This document shows positions 1 to 13,500 of a DNA stretch of 64,000 nt, piece after piece. The position numbers and the translations under genes were made by a program. Every line of letters begins with the position of its first letter. The first letter of the stretch is position 1. The DNA comes from Carex sylvatica (Eukaryota; Streptophyta; Magnoliopsida; Poales; Cyperaceae), in NCBI GenBank assembly GCA_964058845.1, contig CAXKVR010000007.1, positions 218,089 to 282,088 on the forward strand, given 5' to 3'. Below the pieces are notes generated by a model. The model saw only the letters and a list, made by a program, of their open reading frames with translations, did no database searches and had not been told where the DNA came from.

Positions 1-205
1 CACTATTTATGAATGGTCTAGAATCTTTAGATCAAGTTAGATCAAGTTATTTAATTCCAAAAATAGTAAAAAAATTCTAAAAAAAGTACATTTCCTTATG
101 GAGAACATATTGAATTGTTCAGATTGGTTTGGTTGGACTTTGAAAAAAGAAGATTTTGATCAATAGTATAGAGCAATATGCTTAGTACCATGGCACCTTT
201 TTGTG
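1..205. repeat. MITE core fragment in a katanin intron
   Basis: This stretch shares the palindromic core seen in repeats near 13.2, 17.5, 26.1 and 27.2 kb: a run like 'aaaaatagtaaaaaaattc', then a 'catattgaattgttcagat' segment, and an end resembling 'aatatgc...taccat'. The left part is cut by the window edge. It lies upstream of the splice acceptor at 240, so it is intronic. No coding content was seen. Confidence 0.5.
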
Positions 206-240
206 TGCTAGATCTAAATAGTGGATGCATTTCATTGTAG

Positions 241-2073
<1,833 letters not shown>

Positions 2074-2127
2074 TTTGTTTCTTTTATTTGTACTTTGTTT
2101 TCGTTTCAAGTTCTTTTTTTTTTCTTT

Positions 2128-2437
2128 TAAGAGGGAATTTCATGTATATCACTCAAAAATTACGTATTTGCCCCTATAAAGTTCATAATATCGTATTAAC
2201 CCTATTAACCTTCAAAAACTCACAAATTTACCCATTTTAATGTCTTTTCTATTAAAACTCATTTTAATGAAGGGTAAAATGGGTACTTCATAAATTTTGA
2301 ATAAGTTTTGATAGAAAAGACAATAAAATGGTTAAATTGGTGAGTTTTTTTAATTTAGAATATTAATATGATTTTATGAATTTTAGAGGGGGGCATACGT
2401 AATTTCGAAGTTTTTGAGAGGGTATACAAGAAACACC
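2128..2437. repeat. AT-rich fold-back repeat (family C) in katanin 3' flank
   Basis: The ends are inverted: 'aaaaattacgtatttgcccc' near 2154 against 'gggcatacgtaatttcgaag' near 2392. The interior has 'cccattttaatgtcttttct' and its near-complement. Relatives lie at about 12.0, 15.5 and 21.1 kb in introns of the MOM1-like gene. No target duplication was resolved. Confidence 0.6.
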
Positions 2438-2439
2438 TT

Positions 2440-2625
2440 TTTTTTTTTTTTTAATTAAGTTTGTAATGTACCCTCTGAAGGCTATTGTATTATGTGTGTA
2501 ATTTCTTGAATTTGTTGTTTGTTGCCTCTTGATTTGTAAAATTTGGTACATACGAACTGTGCATTTAAAATTACTGTTTTAGTGAGTGTCAGAGTGTGTG
2601 CACTTGATCAGGATCAAATATAAAA
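2440..2625. other. AT-rich intergenic DNA
   Basis: No gene, RNA or clear repeat was seen here. It separates the katanin 3' flank from the duplicated secreted-peptide block. Confidence 0.5.
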
Positions 2626-2759
2626 TTCAAATGGTAGACTGTTACCTTTGAAGTTTGAACAAATCTATGGAGCAATTTTGGTATTAAATTTGGATTTATA
2701 AAGTCAATTATAATTAAAGAAAACAGTACCCTTTCAGTTTACTTCAGATATAACTAGTC

Positions 2760-3300
2760 AACCTAAAGATTAAATTTTCAAAATGTTATTTTATTTCATT
2801 TTATTTTTTGGCTCTAGACCAATTTTTCTTGAGGTTTCACAACTATACCTAGGGTTCTCAATACGCGTCGTGTTGTGACTTGGTTAATATGTCGTGTTGT
2901 GATTAAATCAGATTTATGTGTTATGCTATGCTGTGATAAAATTTTGAAAGGATTGTCATTGTACGTTACTCATGTCGTGAATAGTCATGTTTGTTATTTT
3001 TTTTTTTTGATAATTTAGGTTAATTTATTCAAAATTCACTCGATCAATATCTAACAGTCCTAATTATACGTGACTTGTGTGAGCACGTGTTGTGCTGTGA
3101 TTAGATTTTTCGCGTACTAAATTTTTAAAAGATGATTACGTCATGTGAATGATCATGATACGGAATACGTAAGTCACGGCACGTGACTGACACACATACT
3201 ATAACGTATCCGGTCATGATGTGATTTTTTTTAGATTCCTACTTATACCTACTTACTAATGCTGTCAATTGAACTGTTCAAACTGTCTGACTAAATAAAA
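2760..3300. other. Upstream flank of the secreted-peptide gene
   Basis: AT-rich DNA with repeated 'gtcgtgttgtgac'-like and 'cgtgactga...' words, suggesting an old repeat. The TATA-like 'tataaaaac' at about 3368-3376 lies roughly 50 bases before the ATG of the peptide gene and is the best core promoter candidate. No other gene was seen. Confidence 0.4.
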
Positions 3301-3422
3301 GTCGTATTTTACGTGCGCGTGGAAATTTCTGCCAATGATCTAAAATTCAACACAAGCTCTCTCTCTCTATAAAAACAGGAAAAAATATCTAAAATTTATC
3401 AAAGCAATTAGAGGTTTAAGAG

Positions 3423-4404
3423 ATGAAGGGTCTTCAAAATGTTATTGTTGCCTCAATAATTGTGCTTCTTACAGTAATTAGTTTTGTGCAAGCAGGCAGA
3501 TTAGGTATATATCTAGCCTCTTATTCAACATTGGTGTACACTATATTTTTTTTATGAGAGTTTCAATAACTTATGTTTTTTTTATATCTCATCGTACTTT
3601 ATATTTCATATCTTTGTTTTCAAAATTCAAATTGCCGATTCGAACCGCTTAACATGATATCCATACTAAAATTTTATATTTTTTGTTTTATTAGATAGGT
3701 AGAAAATCATTGTTTTTGAATGATTTAGAAACAATGATTTTGTACCTATTTTAAAAAATAGTAAAAAACTTTCAAAAATGATAAAATCTCATCCCAAACA
3801 TATTAGAATATAAATATCATATTAAATGGTTCGGATCAACAATTTGAACTTTTAAAACGAAAATATAAAATAAAGTATGAAAGACATGAGATATTAGAAT
3901 CCTCCTCGTAAGTTTTGCAAGTAAAATGCAACACTTGCTCTCAGCTCCCTTCATAAATCAAGGAACAGTTTACAGCTCTTAATTGCTCTACCTATTTCCT
4001 AAGGGTGCGTTTGGATGAATCAAGGAATAGCTCGGAATAGCAGCTATTTCTGGGTTCGGAATAGCCGCTAACCCAACATTTCATAGGAATAGCGGAATAG
4101 CAGCTAACCCGAGCTATTTCTTTGTTGAAAATAACATTTTTTTCACCCAAACTTGTTGTGTTGAGAATAGCTTGCCAGAAATAGCAGTCATTCCTGAATT
4201 AACGCTATTCCTATGTCACCCAAATGTACCCTAAGATTTTGTTGTCAATTTTTTTTCCTTTTTGTTTTCTTCTTTTTTGACAAACTGATTTTTAATTTGA
4301 CATTAAACACTGTTTTTTTTTTACTGTTTTGTAATCCTGGAGCAGGAGGAAGTTCTAGGCCAGGATCACCAGTTGCCAACGGGAACATTAATAATCAAGG
4401 TTAA
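3423..4404 (+). CDS. Short secreted peptide precursor (46 aa, two exons)
   Basis: Exon 1 (3423-3504) starts with ATG and encodes a strong signal peptide, 'MKGLQNVIVASIIVLLTVIS' followed by FVQA. The donor is 'g|gtatat' in phase 1. Exon 2 (4346-4404) follows 'ggagcag' and completes a glycine codon, giving the tail 'GGSSRPGSPVANGNINNQG' and a TAA stop. Predicted precursor: 46 residues with a tail of about 20 rich in Gly, Ser, Pro and Asn. This layout, a signal peptide then a short Pro/Gly-rich C-terminus, is typical of plant peptide hormones. The tail matches no CLE, CEP, IDA or RGF motif that I know, and only loosely recalls the SSGRPG core of Pep peptides, which lack signal peptides. A related first exon at 39958 supports a real small family. 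Function unknown. Confidence 0.55.
3555..3906. mobile_element. Fold-back MITE (family A) in the peptide-gene intron
   Basis: A long inverted repeat: 'aaattcaaattgccgattcg' near 3625 pairs with 'cggatcaacaatttgaact' near 3832, around a 'taggtagaaaatcattg...caatgattttgtaccta' core. Shared with copies at 13.1, 24.7 and 27.0 kb. No transposase; non-autonomous. Confidence 0.7.
4003..4231. mobile_element. Tourist-like MITE with TAA target duplication
   Basis: Terminal inverted repeats 'gggtgcgtttgg' (4003) and 'ccaaatgtaccc' (to 4231) are flanked by TAA on both sides (4000-4002, 4232-4234). A three-base TAA/TTA duplication with GGG...TTTGG termini is the PIF/Harbinger (Tourist) signature. The interior is made of repeated 'ggaatagc' words. 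It sits in the single intron of the secreted-peptide gene, about 110 bases before the acceptor. Confidence 0.8.
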
Positions 4405-5442
4405 GATATCATACATTTCTGAAGGGAAAATTATGGCTCTGAAAATTCAAATCGGAATCAAAATCGGTCACTTAAGGATGGAGTCGGAATTGAATACTCC
4501 GATTTTTTTACATAAACGTGTTTTGTACTTAAAAAAATAATTTGTTAAAATCAATCCGCAATTTGTCTTTTATATGAAGTAATCATCTGTTAATTTCAAC
4601 CTTGTTCTCTTGCATACCTTAAATTTTGGCTTAATTATGTTTCTAATTTCAAAACCTACTAGTCTAGTACATCAAATAGGCTACAGGCCAACATGCTACG
4701 GCTTCTCAAATCTAAGAAAAAACACGAAATCGGCGAAACTCGGTTGATTCGGATCAAAACTCGGGTGATTAGGACAAAAAGTTGCTCGGACGGAAACTCG
4801 GGTGAATATCGGCTCGAATTTGATCGATACTGTTCTAACTGATCGAGTCAACTCAGACTCGACCGATTTTTCCAAGCCATGGTGAAAATTACAATGCATA
4901 AGTATCATGATTAATTTAGCTTAAATGTTGTAATACATTATGAATAATTATTTCAGTACCCTATCTGCACTGTACTCACACTACAATACCCACGCAATAA
5001 ATAATTGTTCATAGGTATAAATACTTATGTACATATTTATTAATATTTTAGAAAAAAAAATTGAAATATAGAGTTTTTGCGATCCTAACAAAAAATTATT
5101 CTTTCACATTTAATTTCAATGGTCTCTTGTAAGTAAAGTGCGGATACTATAGTGCGGATACTGTTACCAGCTCCCATACATTATATGATCAATTATTTTG
5201 AACTGCTACGTTTGAATTTTGATGTAAAATCTTAATTAATTTAGCAGCTAGCTAGTTTTTCTCATGTACCTCAGGTGTATCAATGAATAAAATTGTACAT
5301 TTCTGGATCTATCTAAGCCACACACACTCCCGCAAGTTTTAAGCTTCATGTGAAGTACTTGTGATTATATAAATGTGGTTTCCTCCTTCCTAACTTTTAA
5401 TTTTAACAATCAGCACCTTCCCCTCTAAACTAGGGTACTCCA
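4405..5442. other. 3' flank of the peptide gene; intergenic
   Basis: No gene seen. The segment 4690-4880, with 'cggatcaaaactcgggtga' and 'ggacggaaactcgggtga', is locally repetitive and probably old transposon DNA. The part around 4960-5100 belongs to the duplicated block shared with 40.8-41.1 kb. Confidence 0.45.
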
Positions 5443-5620
5443 TAGGGGTGGCAACGAATCGAATTTATTCTAAGTTTGAGTTTGATTTAAATAAGATTCG
5501 AACAGAATTAAATTTGATTTGTTTCGAATCGTTCAAATCGAATTAATTGTGAACTACACATTTTTCGAATCGAAATCGAATCGAATCGAATTATGAAATA
5601 AATTTTTTTTAGCAGCCCTA
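5443..5620. repeat. Degenerate hAT-like MITE
   Basis: Begins 'taggggtggcaacgaatcg' and ends 'ttagcagcccta', with an interior of 'gaatcgaa' repeats. The ends resemble those of the better preserved hAT-type element at 8531-8981, but no matching 8-bp flank was found. Confidence 0.4.
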
Positions 5621-8530
5621 ATTATACCAGTAATTTATATATTAATTTTCTTCTCGCGGAACAAAATTCACACGGCGAGCACAGTTAGTTTATGAATTCG
5701 TGCTCATTATGAGGATGAAAATCATTGCAATAAAATAAGATAATGTTTTTTTTCTCGATTTGTGGTCTACACATAATCAAATTGACGATTTGTTAATTAT
5801 TTTCTATTTTTGGATAATTTGTTCTAATAAAAACAAAATTGAAGTTTCAAATTAAATAAAACCCTTATTCTATTTTTGTTAGTACAATATCTAATTTCAC
5901 TAATTTTACAATATACACATTCTTAAACCCTAATTTTAATTTTTCTAATTTCATTGACACAATTTTTAATTTAGTCAATTTACAATATACATATCCTAAA
6001 TCATAATTCTATTTTGATTTTGTGCATTCTCTAAATCTATCACTACCACCATTAAACAAATATCCAAGAGAGAAAATGGATAAAAGAGTTACGATACAAA
6101 ATGAAGAAATCAAAAGGAGGAAGAGAGAGAAAAGATAATTTATTTGGATTAGACAGAGATAAGTGTAAAAATTAAAGACTTTGATCCAATGGAAAGATGC
6201 GAAATTGAAGTTTTTATATTTTAACGGGTCAAAACACAATTAATAAAACAAAGCTGGACTTGCTTAATTATACGGTACTAATGTATGATCCGATATCAAA
6301 AGATCATCAAATGGTTGTATTGGTTAGGATATCACTTTCAATTTTTGAACTAGAGTCCACCTCGAATCCACACGCAGTGACTCTGGAGACAGAAAATTCC
6401 TACCTCCATAAAAACAGAGAATTTGATTTCCAACTAATAAATGAATATTTCAACTTAGAAAATTTCTGCCTCCATAAAAAATGAACGATAGGAGATTCCA
6501 TTTTATGAACGATAGGAGATTCCATTTCTGTAGTAGTGAAGATATTTTTAGCATGCATTTAATATAATTTTGTTTATGTCAACTATCAAGGATTCGGTTT
6601 TTTTATGCATGCATTTAATATAATTTTTATGTGTCAACAATCAAGAATATATGCTGCCATAAGTAGATTTTTATGCTTCTGATTTCGTAGTACGTGACGC
6701 ACAAAATGATTACAAACAAACTTACATAAATTATAAAATTAAGCAAAGATAAAAAAAATAAAAATAAACTCGTGAACTTTTCTAAAATAAAAAGTTTAAA
6801 TAGTATTTATCGTATTATAGCAGAATAATTAAAAAAAAATAACGTTATGTTTGTATAGCACGCTATAGCGTACTATATATAGTGCCAATAACACGATAGT
6901 CAATAGCACTATATTTTTTATGGTTCAAAAATATTATAGTGTTGTTATTTAGAACCTGACTAATTAAAATTGGTCTAGACTACAATTGAAGGCGGTTAGA
7001 CTCATGAACCGGTCGATATTTTATGGAAAGGAGGTTAATAATCTATTTTAGTACAAGATCTAAGTTTGGCAGGATGGTGAACTATATATTATATACTACT
7101 TAATAAGATATTATTTTTTGATTGTACAGTGTCTTGAGAAAATAAATTCTTCTTTTGAATCATTAATGTGTTGACTTTAACATTATCATTTTCTTTAAAA
7201 AAAGATTTTTGCAAAAGTTATGAAGTCGAGAAGAAAAATCGACATTTCAATATTTGAGTAATCAATAATTTTAAAACCCTTTTTAATCAACTATACTACG
7301 TTTCCTTTCTCGATTCAACATCATCATGAAAGACATAATGCATGAAAGATAATTAATTTACCCTACTTAATTAAATTTAATTTTTCAAGTATGAATTTGC
7401 GAATCATGCATGAATTAACAAGTTAGTTTAATTCATCTCTTGATCAAAGCATGCTCGCTCATATTCTCTTGAACAAAGTCAAGCCATAGATATCTGCCAT
7501 CTACCCCTCTCATTTGAAATCCATATCGGATAACATACCGAATTATAAATAAAAGTGGCACGATTTCAGCCGAGCAATTGAAATTTAATATTTATTATAG
7601 ATATAGGGGCTCATTTTGAGATTCATATCAAGTTAAAGAACAGTCTGAATTTAAAAATTCTACCGTCCGGTACTGAACTTGATATGAATTCTCTCATTTA
7701 TAGGTTATATTTCAGTGAGAAATAGATCTTTCTCTAAATTATAAATGACAAAATATCTAGTACTAATTTGTGATTTGTTTGAAATTGATTAAAAGAAATT
7801 ATAATTAGCTCGTTTGATTTTGAATCGTTATGGTATAAACGAGTTCTGGTTTGTTTCAGTTCAACTCGTTCCTCAGCTCGTTGTAAGAAGAAGATGAAAC
7901 TTTTTTTTTTTTTTTTTTACTATCCCATTTTTTGCCTATCATGATGATGGAACTTGTTGCAAGATTTTTTTTTCTCACCTCATAATCTATGCACGACTCA
8001 TATCAAATCGACGAAATCATTAGTTTGTATATGGTTCACAGTACAAACGAGCTGTTAACGAGTTTGTTCGACTCGGTTTGTAATTAACTTTGTTCTATCA
8101 CGAGCCGCTTTTAAAGGAACTTTGTCTAGCTTGACTCGACTTTTGTATAAATCTTCAATTTAAACTAATTGATAATATAAAACAAAAATATAATTAAGCT
8201 TCAATTTAAATGAAATCCTTATTTGTTTTGGTTTGTACAATATCTAATTTCCTTAATTTACAATAATCACATCTCTAATTTCCTTAATTTACAATAATCA
8301 CATCTCTAAATACTAATTAATTTTAATTTCTTGCACAATCTCTATTTTGATCAATTTACAATATGTATACCCCTAAATCCTAACTCTATTTTGATCAATT
8401 TACTATTATGCGTGTTCATAAATCATAATTATCTAATTTTTGATCAATTTGATTTGTACATTCCCTAAAATCTAACTCTGACTTATTTTGTACAATCTCT
8501 AATTTTCACAGTTTACAACATACACATAAT
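5621..8530. other. Gene-poor AT-rich DNA with small tandem repeats
   Basis: No supportable gene. Visible are a 25-bp direct repeat 'gaacgataggagattccat' (6483-6527), a pair of 'gcatgcatttaatataattt' units (6551, 6609), an inverted pair 'ttcatatcaagtt' / 'aacttgatatgaa' (7622, 7675) and a 40-bp tandem pair 'ctaatttccttaatttacaa' (8234, 8274). The short open frames here have no domain signal. Confidence 0.5.
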
Positions 8531-8981
8531 TAGGGGTGTTCAAACAGAACTAAAATAACAAAGTCAAAATTTTCTTCGGTTTTCAAAAATAGAACCGAAC
8601 CGAACTGAACTGATTAAACTTATAAATCGATTAAGAACTGAACCGAACAAATCGATGTAAATTTCGGTCTGTTCAGTTCAAGTCGAAGTAAACTTATTGG
8701 TGTCATTATTAATGAAATTTACACATATTCATACACAAGTTGTTCAATTACATACAAATATGTAGATGTTCTAAAATATTTAATCTAAAATAAAAAAAAA
8801 GAAAGCAATGATTGAACCAAACAAAATATAAACCATACTTGAATCAATATAATTCTATAAATCCAGTTTTGAAAAGTCTAAACTGAACGATCCATTAAAA
8901 TTGAAAAAACCAAACTATTTAAATCAAAATTTTTTCAATCCGGTTGAAAACCAAACAAATCAAACCGTTTGAACACCCCTA
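8531..8981. mobile_element. hAT-type MITE, 8-bp target duplication CACATAAT
   Basis: Inverted termini 'taggggtgttcaaac' (8531-8545) and 'gtttgaacacccct' plus A (to 8981). The 8 bases before (8523-8530) and after (8982-8989) are both 'cacataat', an exact target duplication of the length made by hAT transposases. The 451-bp interior is AT-rich with 'ccgaaccgaactgaac' words and no coding potential. A clean, probably not very old insertion. Confidence 0.9.
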
Positions 8982-9287
8982 CACATAATAATCCCTATTT
9001 CTAGCATACAAATCAAAATATAAAATTAAAATTTAATATACAATTGGTGCTAGATTAGTTTCAAAACGCTGTCAATGACAACATTTATGCTAGATTTTAA
9101 AAAAGTTATAATTTAATGTCATAATTTAATTTTTTATTAACATTTGTGCTAGATTTTGAAAACGAGTTATTGGATACATTGGTTTTATTAACTGAGATAT
9201 GACAATTAATTCTAAAACTTATCACTAAATTATTATTTTTATTAAATATCACGAGTTATAAAGACTAGATAGCAAATTACAGGTACA
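8982..9287. other. AT-rich intergenic DNA
   Basis: Nothing recognisable beyond the second copy of the hAT target duplication at its left edge. Confidence 0.5.
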
Positions 9288-9770
9288 GATATTAACAGAG
9301 TAGTTTTTCCTTCACGCAGTACTGTTTTGCCTCTTACTTGCGTTGTATGAAGCAAACATTGGTCTGTCAATATCTTTACCCCAATTAAACCACAGGTACG
9401 GTGGTAACCTGCCTTCAACAGTTCAACTCATAAATTGATTGCTGAGGGGAAGGCAAGCGCGAATTCATATCATCTGAAGTAAATCAAATTTTGAGGTTAT
9501 TACCAGACGTCAGATCTGTATAACACGAAGTTTAAGAAACCATTCCATCTCTGATTGGACAGTTCAGATCTAACACAAAATTCGAGTTACTTTAGAGGAT
9601 CTGGAGTACAGGGGCGATAATACTTTTATGTAAAGTAACTCAAATTTTGAGGTTAAAACTTCAACGTCAGATCCATTTAGCACGAAATTTGAAAGAATCA
9701 TTTGCATTCCATATGTGATCAGACGGTCTAGATAAAACTCAAAATTTGTGTTACTTTAGATAATATGAAT
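9288..9770. repeat. Paired fold-back units upstream of the MOM1-like gene
   Basis: Two diverged units, about 9476-9600 and 9630-9760. Each starts with 'gtaa...tcaaattttgaggtta', contains 'acgtcagatc' and 'cacgaa.ttt', and ends with the reverse of its start ('gttactttaga'). The block opens with 'attaacagagtagtttttcc', which recurs at about 30177. Old transposon DNA. Confidence 0.45.
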
Positions 9771-9827
9771 ACGTGCTCCTTTAGTCTGGGAGCGGAAGGA
9801 ACGAGGGTGAATTTGTAAAACTGCCCC

Positions 9828-9828
9828 T

Positions 9829-9864
<36 letters not shown>

Positions 9865-10055
9865 TTCTCATTTCCAGCAGCGTCGATCTCTACTCGAGTG
9901 TCACCGTTTCGGATACGGTGCACATGAGATACGTCGCTCTCTCTTCCTAGGTAGGTATGGTATAGCACCATAGCACCGTAGCTAGGGTTTCCTGATTTTC
10001 TTCATCAACTGATCGTGATCGTCAGTTTGTGCGGGTCTTGTCCTAAACCCTAACC
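9828..10055 (+). promoter_or_regulatory. Probable 5' UTR of the MOM1-like gene (CT-run, telo-box)
   Basis: A (CT)n run at 9833-9860 is followed by 'gctagggtttcctg' and a telo-box 'aaaccctaa' (10045-10053). CT-rich tracts and telo-boxes are common around plant transcription starts. The coding ATG is 500 bases further on and preceded by 'ttgtatag|gaactaaata', so a 5' UTR intron is likely. No TATA box was identified. Confidence 0.4.
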
Positions 10056-10539
10056 CTAGGTTTTTCCCTTTTCTTTTTATTTCTTTGATAATGTCGGATG
10101 TATTGTTCTTTAATCCTATCAAGTGAGTAATATTTTCATAGAAATCATGTAATTTGTCTTCTCCTTTTTTCCCATTTCAATTTAAGGCAGAAATTTGGGT
10201 TCAATATACTTTTCTTAAAATTTGCACTTTGCTAGCTGGTGATTATACTGGTATTAGTACTGGGATAGGGTATTCATAGTATTTGAAGTGGTACTGATAA
10301 TTTTTTTGGAAGAGTTTTATACTGGTAATTGTATTGGTAATTGTAATTGCTTTGGTATTAAAGAAAGGTTGCCTACGGGCTTAATGATAAAAAAAAAAAA
10401 TGAAATGCCACATGAGCATTAAAGGAAAGCTTACTGTAAATTACATTGTCACTCTTTATCTCCTTTTATTTTGCAATATATCTTCATATATGAGAGGTAT
10501 CATCTGATTCTCTACCATTGTTTGTATAGGAACTAAATA

Positions 10540-13500
10540 ATGGTGAAAACTCGATCTAAAGGGAAAAAAGGAGATAAAAAGTCTCACACCGACGCCAATT
10601 TAGAGGCAAAGAAACCAAATTCTAAAGATTCAGAAAGCAACAAGAAATCTTCGGTATCGAGCTCTAATACAGTCACTCCTCCTTTAAGAAGGTCAACACG
10701 AGAAACACCAACAAAGAAAAAAACCCAATTGAGTGGCACTACCACTGCCCCTAGTCCTTCTACTAAGAAAAAAAACCCGACTTCAAATTCTATGAAGTCA
10801 GTTTCGGGTGGGTCCGGTTCAAGTGTAAAAAGTCCTAAGAAAAAATCAAAGGGAAAAGAGAAGGCACTAGTAGAAGAAGAGAATTCGAAAACGGGCAAGA
10901 GGGATTTAAGTTCGAGTTCACCTTTGAATGAAAATGAAAAGGAAGAGGGGTCATTGGCAAAGAGACGGAGACTTCACATGCATGCAAAACGATACAAAGA
11001 ACTGTTCATGCCTCGTTCCAAAATAAACAAACCTTCACCTCCTGGTATCTACCCTTCTTTGTTGCTTCTATTATTTTACTCTTTTTTTTATGGGTCTAAA
11101 CTCTAAATCAATTTGCTTTTTGAAATAAAATGTAGTGGAGAAAGCAGAGGCAGTTGAGGCACCAGTAGACACAGATTTGATTGTAGATGATCCTGTTGAA
11201 AAAGCATCCTGCATGAGGTGAGAAGTTTAATTTGAACTTGCCTGAGGTGTTTATATTTACTAGTCTATGGATTTTAAGTTCTAATGTGGGGTTTTGGAAG
11301 CATTAAAGTTGGTTTTTTGAATAGTTTCATAACTTGTTTGTATTACCAGTTTATGCAATTTTTGAGTGGCATGTGATGATCTGTTAATGGTTGTTGAATC
11401 TGGACCATGATATAACTCAAAATGTTTGACGAACGGAAAAAAAAATAATATAATGTTGTATATTTATTTTAAAAAAATTCTGGCAATTGTGAAGATTGTC
11501 AAATTAAACTCATTTTCTGATGAAAAAGTAGTTAGAGATATTTGTTTCTATAATAGATAGGCTTTGCATTTATTAGATATTTTCAAGAAAAAATATTTTT
11601 ATTTATTATCAGGGAGAACTCAAGCGGTTCAAAATCAACCAAGGAAGCCACTCCACATGCTCCTGAGGTTCTTCTATTTTCCTCATTAAATATTTTTTAC
11701 ATGCATGTTGACTTGCATGTTATGTTAAAGTTTTCACGTGTTATGATTTAGGCAAACTCATCTATGAAGGTTTCGGAGAATAATGCCGAAGAACATGTTA
11801 TTTCAGTAAAGGAAGCTAGAGGGGAGTCTTCTTCAGATGAACTGTATTATTTCCCTTTCTTTGTTCTTTTTAATAAATATTCAATTCAAATAAGTGAAAC
11901 TGCTCTGTTCTAATCAATACTTGCATGCATGCATATAGAAGTGAGTGCGAGATATTATCAGCACCACCATGTAAGGCTGATGATCCTCCTGCTACTGGTT
12001 CAACTGCAGAGGTATTATTTTATTTTTCTTATTTCGAAATTATGAATTTACTCCTCTTAAGTTCATAATATCATATTTACCCTTCTAAATTTCAAAAACT
12101 CACAAATTTAGCCATTTAATTGTCTTTTCTATTAAAACTCATTTTAATTTCATAAAATATCCATTTTACGCTTTATTAAGAAAAGAAAAAAAGATGTAGA
12201 ATGCTTCAAGATAAATGGCAGTCTTCTAATTAGTTGGTTTTCGACGGCATTTAGGTATTATTTTAATTATTTTTTTAATTTAATATGGTTTTTCTCTTCT
12301 TGTGTAGAGAAAGGTGGATTTAGAAGAAGCAGTGATTGCTAAGGATGAGGCCATTGACATATCTGAGCAGCATCAGGCCGGTGAAATAGACTCTGTGCCT
12401 AATACTTGTCTTACTTGCAAAAAGCCAGGAGTTCTATTGTATGTATTCATCTCTCTCTCTCGTCCATCTCTATCTGGAGTTCTCATTTAATATTTCCTTG
12501 CTTGCTGATTTAATAGATGATTTATTTATCTACGTATTATGTATATGGTGAATTAAATAAAAACGGGACTTTGCAGGTGCTGTGAAGGGAAAAATTGCAA
12601 GAAAACCTACCACCTGTCTTGCTTGGACCCACCACTTCAGTCAAATCCACATGGTGCATGGCTATGCGTCACTTGCATCCAGAAAAGAATCCAATTTGGT
12701 GTTTATGCAGTTTGTGGTGGTATTGAAAATATCTGGGATGTTAAAGACGGTAATTGATTTTTTTCTTTTTAATATATCCATTTTTTTAATTTTTTTTGCT
12801 TTGTTGTGTAAATTGCTGGGTTTGTGTGATGTTTGTAGCAGGGTCTAATAACGGGAAGCTATATCTTGTGAAGTACAAGAATTTGGCGCATGTGCACAAC
12901 CGGTGGGTCCCGGAGGCCGAAATTGCTTTTGAGGCCCCAGAACTCTTATTAAAGTTCACCACAAGGATTCATAGGGATAAGAGGGTATTTCATAAAATTC
13001 ATTGAATTCCATCATTTGAAAAATTAAATTATCTGATGGAACACATCTACAATTTTATTTTATTTGCTTAAAATTGAACGTAATTTTATCGAAGAGGGTT
13101 CAAATGCCTCATGCCTTTCATACCTCATTGTGCCTCACATTCTATATTTCCGTTTTCAAAGTTCAAATTGTCGATCCGAACTGCTAAACATAACCAAATT
13201 TTATATTTTTTGGAATGTTTTTACTATTTTTTAAGATAGGTACAAAATAGTGGTTTCTGGACCATCCAAAAACAGTGACATTGTACCTATCTAAAAAAAT
13301 AGCAAAAAGATTCCAAAAAATATAAAATTTGGTCTACTGGCATATTTAAAGATGGATATCATATTGAGCGGTTCGGATCGACATCTTGAACTTTGAAAAC
13401 GGAGATATATGATATGGGGTATGAAAGGCATGATGAGGCATGAAAGGCATGAGGCATTTGAACCCTTCCCTTTTCCAAAACATCAAAGAGATGTATATAA

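Larger units (their letters stand above)
2625..5105 (+). repeat. Segmental duplication, copy A (with 39.4-41.1 kb)
   Basis: Several ordered blocks recur at 39.4-41.1 kb: 'atggtagact' with 'agaaaacagtacc' (2630-2740 against 39405-39485); 'ctgtctgactaaa...aagtc' (3280 against 39665); the signal-peptide exon (3423 against 39958); and 'tattaatattttagaa...gagtttttgcg' (5040-5080 against 40880-40920). The two copies are clearly diverged. Copy A keeps both exons of the peptide gene; copy B has lost the second. Confidence 0.75.

Noticed and set aside
3423..4404. Assignment of the short secreted peptide to the Pep or CEP family
   Set aside because: Pep precursors lack signal peptides and the tail does not fit the CEP consensus; left as unrecognised.
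10041..10060. Interstitial telomere sequence ('taaaccctaaccctagg')
   Set aside because: Only about two telomere-like units; better explained as a telo-box in a 5' UTR.
10584..10898. Minus-strand 104-codon frame over the first MOM1-like exon
   Set aside because: Shadow of a Lys/Ser-rich coding exon; splice structure and frame continuity support the plus strand.
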